Positions 12,086 through 15,907 of a stretch of 15,907 nt of DNA are shown piece after piece. The position numbers and the translations under genes were made by a program. A model generated the notes under the pieces. It saw only the letters and a program-made list of their open reading frames with translations. It was not told the DNA's origin and searched no databases. Each line of letters opens with the position of its first letter. The first letter of the stretch is position 1. The stretch comes from Verrucomicrobiota bacterium (GTDB taxonomy: Bacteria > Verrucomicrobiota > Verrucomicrobiia > Chthoniobacterales > UBA10450): the NCBI GenBank assembly GCA_003217965.1, contig QHNB01000068.1:1-15907 (forward strand), given 5' to 3'.

Positions 12086-13957
12086 ATGGAACGCCACCTT
12101 AGCGCCATCCTTGCCGCCGACGTAGTTGGATACAGCCGGCTAATGGGCGCGAACGAAGCCGGCACGCTAGACGCACTCAAGGCGCTGCGAAGTGAGCTGA
12201 TCGACGCCAAAATTGCCGAGCATCAAGGCCGCATCGTGAAGCTGACCGGCGACGGCATCCTAGCTGAATTTCCCAGTGTAATCAGCGCTGTGACCTGCGC
12301 GGTTGAAATGCAGCTCGGCATCCGCGACCGCGCGAGCATAACACAGCCTGACCACCGCATTCAGTTCCGAATGGGTGTAAATCTGGGCGATGTCATTGTC
12401 GAGGGTGACGATATCTATGGTGACGGCGTTAATGTTGCAGCTCGCCTGGAGAGCATCGCTCCGCCAGGTGGTATCGCTGTTTCGCAGTCGGTCCGAGATT
12501 CCGTCGGCAACCGGCTGGATCTGGCGTTTGAAGATCGTGGCGAACAGTCGTTAAAGAATATCGAAAAATCAGTCCGTGTTTACCATGTTTTGCCGGAAGA
12601 ACCCGACATCACTGAGTCTGCTGCAACCAAAGATGGTCGGCCATCTATCGCGGTCCTGCCCTTTAACAATATGAGCGGCGACCCGGAACAGGAATATTTC
12701 AGCGACGGCATCACAGAAGACGTCATCACCGATCTCTCAAAGGTATCCGGACTTCTTGTCACCGCCCGAAATACCTCATTCACCTACAAAGGCAAACCGG
12801 TGAAAGTGCAGCAAGTCGGTAAGGAGCTCGGCGTATCTTTTGTCGTCGAAGGAAGTGTGCGCAAGGCCGGCTCACGCGTCCGAGTGACAGGCCAGTTGAT
12901 CGATGCCAGGGACGGTAACCACGTATGGGCGGAACGATTCGATCGCGACCTGACCGATATCTTCGCTATTCAGGATGAGATTACCCACGCGATCGTGGAA
13001 CAACTGAAGGTCAAGCTGTTGCCCCAGGAGAAGAGATCGATTACGCAAACACCGACCAGCAGCGTCGAAGCTTACACCTATTACCTTCGAGGGCGACAAC
13101 TCCTCCACCGGCATACAAAGTCTTACTACTGTTTGGCCAAACGAATGTTCGAAAAAGCGGTCGAACTCGATCCGCTCTATGCACGAGCTTACGCTGGTAT
13201 CGCAGATTGTGATTCCTTTCTTGACCTGCACTATCACACCGGTCCCGGCATAGCGGCGAGCCTGGCAAATGCCGAAAGAGCGTTGGCTTTGGATGACAAA
13301 CTCGCCGAGGCACACGCGTCACGCGCGCTCGCACTTTCGATTTCCGGGCGATACGAGGACGCCAACTCAGAATTCGAACGCGCCCTTGCTCTCGATCCCA
13401 ATTGTTTTGAGGCTCATTATTTTTACGCTCGAGCCAGCTTCGCCCAGGGAAATCTCGAACGCGCGGCCGTTCTTTTCGAGCGCGGAGCCGAACTCAAACC
13501 GGACGATTATCAGTCGCTCATCCTGTTGATTCAGATCTACAGGTCGCTTGGCCGCAAGGAACGCATTCCCGAGGTAGCGCGAAAAGGTCTGGAGCGAGCG
13601 GAACATGAAATGATACTGCATCCCGAAGACCCGAGACCTGCTTATCTCGGTTTGGCCGCACTTGTTGCTTTAGGGCAGAGAGAACGTGCCAAGGAATGGA
13701 TTTTGCGGACTTTGTTGATTGAGCCCGATGACATCTTTACTCAGTACAACGTAGCTTGTGTTTACACCGAAATGGGCGAGACCGACTCAGCTCTCGATCT
13801 CTTGGAACGCTTCCTACCGCACGCTGGCGCCGAGATTAAGGAATGGATCAAACACGACTCTGATTTTGATCCACTCCGCGGGCATCCGCGCTTTCAGAAG
13901 CTTCTCGCGGACTTAAAGAGGCCAGCTGCTGTAGAGTCATCTGCGGGTTCAGTCTGA
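12086..13957 (+). CDS. Class III adenylate cyclase with FlgO/TolB-like and TPR regions
   Basis: This is a 623-residue protein from ATG 12086. An in-frame ATG at 12065 would add seven residues, but MERHLSAILAADVVGYSRLM is the usual start of this family. Residues 1-165 are a class III nucleotide cyclase with both metal aspartates (LAADVVGYS, D12; KLTGDG, D56), the purine-site Lys52 and the transition-state Asn116 and Arg120 in GDGVNVAARLE, so it should be active. Residues about 185-320 match the FlgO/TolB-N-like region (RPSIAVLPFNNMSGDPEQEY, LGVSFVVEGSVRK, DARDGNHVWAERFDR, FAIQDEIT). Residues about 335-600 hold tetratricopeptide repeats for protein contacts (LDPLYARAYAGIADC, LDPNCFEAHYFYARA). 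It has no membrane helix and is cytosolic. This architecture is abundant in rhizobia and soil bacteria. It appears to be a single-gene unit. Confidence 0.9.
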   Translation: MERHLSAILAADVVGYSRLMGANEAGTLDALKALRSELIDAKIAEHQGRIVKLTGDGILAEFPSVISAVTCAVEMQLGIRDRASITQPDHRIQFRMGVNLGDVIVEGDDIYGDGVNVAARLESIAPPGGIAVSQSVRDSVGNRLDLAFEDRGEQSLKNIEKSVRVYHVLPEEPDITESAATKDGRPSIAVLPFNNMSGDPEQEYFSDGITEDVITDLSKVSGLLVTARNTSFTYKGKPVKVQQVGKELGVSFVVEGSVRKAGSRVRVTGQLIDARDGNHVWAERFDRDLTDIFAIQDEITHAIVEQLKVKLLPQEKRSITQTPTSSVEAYTYYLRGRQLLHRHTKSYYCLAKRMFEKAVELDPLYARAYAGIADCDSFLDLHYHTGPGIAASLANAERALALDDKLAEAHASRALALSISGRYEDANSEFERALALDPNCFEAHYFYARASFAQGNLERAAVLFERGAELKPDDYQSLILLIQIYRSLGRKERIPEVARKGLERAEHEMILHPEDPRPAYLGLAALVALGQRERAKEWILRTLLIEPDDIFTQYNVACVYTEMGETDSALDLLERFLPHAGAEIKEWIKHDSDFDPLRGHPRFQKLLADLKRPAAVESSAGSV

Positions 13958-14012
13958 CCTCGGCGTTCGAATAGTAGCGGCTGTAGCGCCAGGTCCCACC
14001 GGAATCTGTCCT

Positions 14013-14091
14013 TCCGCTGAGACAGCGGACTCTACACCAACCAGGCAGGCCGGTTGACCTCAACCGGCCGCCGGCGATTCGATGAATCGCC
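14013..14091. repeat. Array of three different short-loop hairpins
   Basis: Three perfect inverted repeats follow each other: TCCGCTG-AGA-CAGCGGA (14013-14029), GGCCGGTTGA-CC-TCAACCGGCC (14048-14069, 10-bp arms) and GGCGATTC-GAT-GAATCGCC (14073-14091). Arm sequences differ but arm length and tiny loops are alike, as in REP/BIME-type elements. No T-run follows, so a rho-independent terminator is not indicated, though the array could protect the 3' end of the cyclase transcript. Confidence 0.6.
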
Positions 14092-14111
14092 CTGCTTCAG
14101 TGGCGTTACGC

Positions 14112-14300
14112 GTTCACGTGATCACTGATCACTGGATCTCTGCCCTCTGCCCCTTGCACTTCGCCCTTCGCTTTGACGAAACGGCTCGACAGAGTCTCGC
14201 CGTACCGCAAATCTGCTCTGTGATCCCTGCCTTCGCGCTTTGCTTCTTCGCTTCCAGTTCAGCCCTTCCACTGATAACTGATAACTCCCCGCTCCGCTTT
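14112..14300 (+). repeat. Tandem-word region (GATCACT, TGATAAC, TCTGCCC units)
   Basis: The stretch reads TGATCACTGATCACTGGATC, then CTCTGCCCTCTGCCCC, then CTTCGCCCTTCGC. Later come TTCGCGCTTTGCTTCTTCGC and CTGATAACTGATAACTCCCC. Each is an imperfect 6-8-base unit repeated two or three times before changing to the next word. It ends about 25 bases before the class V aminotransferase start. Confidence 0.45.
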
Positions 14301-14325
14301 CCATCTTGTGACGATTCCAGCGCCT

Positions 14326-15636
14326 ATGCTTCGTGAGCGGACGCGACGCAGCTTTCTTTCCCTTGCCGGCAAAAGCCTCGGTCTGGCCGCGCTTTCGTCC
14401 GCAACAATCGCGTCGTTGCTGAAAACCGTCGAAGCCGCAACGAAGACCGTAGCTCATTTGTCCTCGGAAGAAGCGGCCATGGATGAAGATTACTGGGCCA
14501 TCATTCAAAATTCTTTCACTGTCACGCGCGGCATCATCAACCTGAACAACGGCGGCGTTTCGCCGAGCCCGCGGATTGTAACTGAGGCGCTGGTCCGTTA
14601 CATCTGGCAACAGGAAGACGCCACTGCCTACACCATGTGGCAGATTCTTGAGCCGCAATCCGAAACCATTCGTACCGGCCTCGCGGAACTCTTCGGCTGC
14701 GATCGGGAAGAAATCGCGATTACGCGCAATGCGTCCGAGTCCCTAGAGATTCTTTTGATGGGGATGGACCTTAAGTCGGGCGACGAAATTCTCACCACCA
14801 CCCAGGATTACCCACGTATGCTGACCACGCTTCGTCAGCGGGAGAAACGGGAAGGTCTGAAGCTTAGGTTGATTCAGATTCCGATTCCGGCGAAAAAGCT
14901 CGATGAGATCACGGCCGCTTTTGAAAAGGGAATTACTGATCACACCCGCCTGATTCTGATTTCGCACCAGATCAACATCACAGGACAGATCACTCCCGTG
15001 AAAGCGGTCTGCGACCTGGCCCGCTCTAAAGAAATTGAGGCGATTGTGGACGGCGCCCATTCCTTTGCCCAGTTTAATTTCAAGCAGAAAGATTTGGGTT
15101 GCGATTACTTCGGCACCAGTCTGCACAAATGGTTGTACGCGCCCAAAGGCACCGGCATGCTTTACGTGAAGCGCGACAAAATCGAAAAACTCTGGCCGTT
15201 GATGGCTGCGGAATCCAAGCAGGCATCGGATATTCGGAAGTTCGAAGAGATCGGCACCCATTCGGCGGCGCCGAAGCTGGCCATTGGTGAGGCGCTGCTC
15301 TTCCACAACGGGATAGGAAGCAAACGCAAGGAAGCGCGGTTGCGTTACCTATCTCGTTACTGGATGAACCGGCTCAAGGATGTGTCTGGGATTCGCTTCA
15401 ACACTTCGTTTGATCCGAATCAATCGTGCGCCATCGCCAACATTCACATCGAAGGCACAAATCCCGAGGCGATTAGTAAATATATGTTCGACAAACACCA
15501 CATCTTTACCACGCCGATCGTACACGAGGAATTCCAGGGCGTCCGGATCACGCCCAACGTCTACACCACCCTTGGAGAGTTGGACCGTTTTTGCGAACAG
15601 ATGGAACTGATCGCCCACCACGGCTTGCCATCGTAG
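14326..15636 (+). CDS. Tat-exported class V aminotransferase (isopenicillin N epimerase-like)
   Basis: This 436-residue protein starts at ATG 14326; GTG 14308 is a possible start six codons upstream. It opens with RERTRRSFLSLAGKSLGLAA, a twin-arginine signal, so a folded PLP enzyme is probably exported to the periplasm. The fold is class V aminotransferase/cysteine-desulfurase-like: NLNNGGVSPSP, ITRNASESLEILLMGM for phosphate binding, EAIVDGAHSFAQ with the PLP-ring Asp (about D242), and GTSLHKWLYAPKGTGMLYV with the Schiff-base lysine (about K268). It is closest in type to isopenicillin N epimerase-like proteins; the substrate is unknown and no antibiotic genes lie nearby. Length is normal and all key residues are present. 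No ribosome site is visible. Downstream, a HAD phosphatase starts after 94 bases. Confidence 0.87.
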   Translation: MLRERTRRSFLSLAGKSLGLAALSSATIASLLKTVEAATKTVAHLSSEEAAMDEDYWAIIQNSFTVTRGIINLNNGGVSPSPRIVTEALVRYIWQQEDATAYTMWQILEPQSETIRTGLAELFGCDREEIAITRNASESLEILLMGMDLKSGDEILTTTQDYPRMLTTLRQREKREGLKLRLIQIPIPAKKLDEITAAFEKGITDHTRLILISHQINITGQITPVKAVCDLARSKEIEAIVDGAHSFAQFNFKQKDLGCDYFGTSLHKWLYAPKGTGMLYVKRDKIEKLWPLMAAESKQASDIRKFEEIGTHSAAPKLAIGEALLFHNGIGSKRKEARLRYLSRYWMNRLKDVSGIRFNTSFDPNQSCAIANIHIEGTNPEAISKYMFDKHHIFTTPIVHEEFQGVRITPNVYTTLGELDRFCEQMELIAHHGLPS

Positions 15637-15730
15637 CGGGATCTGCACCTTTTGTTCACCTGAGGTGGATTCAGCAGGTTATTCGATCGCTGCCACACCG
15701 CGTTGCTCAACCGCGCTGCCTGGGTAACAG

Positions 15731-15907
15731 ATGCGGCACATCATGTCGCAACAGTTCCGCACGGTCATCTTCGATTTGGATGGCGTCGTGGCCGACTCCG
15801 AGCCGTGGTGGAACGAGATCGACGCGAAATTGCTCGCCGAACACGGCGTCACGTATCGTGGAGAATACCACCGAAACGTGCTCGGGGTGAGCTACCGACT
15901 CGCGGTC
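15731..15907 (+). CDS. HAD-superfamily phosphatase, N-terminal part (cut by window end)
   Basis: An open frame from ATG 15731 (or ATG 15743, four codons in) runs off the end of the window. It shows the HAD motif I, VIFDLDGVVADSEP, with the nucleophile D15 and acid/base D17. The start of a helical cap follows (WWNEIDAKLLAEHGVTYRG). This matches beta-phosphoglucomutase or phosphoglycolate-phosphatase-like subfamily I hydrolases, which remove phosphate from small sugar phosphates. Only 59 codons are visible, so motifs II-IV and the substrate class cannot be judged. Confidence 0.8.
   Translation, partial: MRHIMSQQFRTVIFDLDGVVADSEPWWNEIDAKLLAEHGVTYRGEYHRNVLGVSYRLAV

Larger units (their letters stand above)
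13958..14325. other. Gap rich in hairpins and tandem words
   Basis: About 370 bases follow the cyclase. The first part carries three consecutive hairpins (14013-14091), the second carries tandem short words (14112-14300). No gene is supported on either strand. Confidence 0.5.

Noticed and set aside
14122..14658. 178-codon minus-strand frame
   Set aside because: Antisense to the Tat signal region of the class V aminotransferase and to the tandem-word gap; Arg/Gly-rich without motifs.
1..15907. CRISPR array, prophage, toxin-antitoxin or defence system
   Set aside because: No regularly spaced identical repeats, no integrase, transposase or nuclease genes, and no paired small toxin genes were found.

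Overview
The window reads as an ordinary chromosomal stretch of a moderately GC-rich (mid-50s %), Gram-negative-type soil or water bacterium. Twin-arginine export motifs, small secreted or membrane proteins, scarce Shine-Dalgarno sequences and long non-coding gaps filled with degenerate short-word repeats suggest a Verrucomicrobiota-like lineage (Chthoniobacterales/Udaeobacter type). That placement is an inference from general resemblance, not a database match. I see no rRNA, tRNA, CRISPR array, phage module or intact insertion sequence.

Layout. 1-2606 (+): a small one-helix protein with the best ribosome binding site of the window, then a membrane-anchored metallophosphoesterase and an ankyrin-repeat membrane protein, probably one operon. 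2766-4969 (-): a class I aminotransferase followed by a hydroxypyruvate-reductase-like 2-hydroxyacid dehydrogenase. Each has lost an internal block out of frame, so both look like pseudogenes or misassemblies. 5375-7070 (+): a YtcJ-type amidohydrolase whose Tat signal lies in a different frame from its body. 7253-8733 (+): a Gly/Tyr-rich secreted protein with a peptidoglycan-binding domain, then a membrane-anchored MsrB homologue without the catalytic cysteine. 8878-9630 (-): two adjacent small membrane proteins (101 and 53 aa) and a possible 56-aa secreted peptide. 10119-11776 (+): a membrane-anchored YheO-type PAS protein without a DNA-binding domain, then a frameshifted one-helix membrane protein. 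12086-13957 (+): a class III adenylate cyclase fused to FlgO/TolB-like and TPR regions. 14326-15636 (+): a Tat-exported class V aminotransferase (isopenicillin N epimerase-like). 15731-end (+): the start of a HAD-family phosphatase.

Two themes stand out. First, frame disruption is dense: four ORFs are convincingly broken and a fifth possibly so, two of them by neat internal deletions in adjacent genes. Either this locus is decaying or the assembly is faulty. Second, the gaps carry recurring elements: a CCTAGCTTCTAAGTA word family, a TACGTG..TCACGTA palindrome upstream of two unrelated transcription units, a TTTTAACGAGTCA word, an AAAGAAGTGAC element, TGTCC...GGAC hairpins, and a run of three different short-loop hairpins. 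These repeats, the MsrB pseudoenzyme and the shared palindrome are the best candidates for something undescribed. No multi-gene defence or mobile system is evident.
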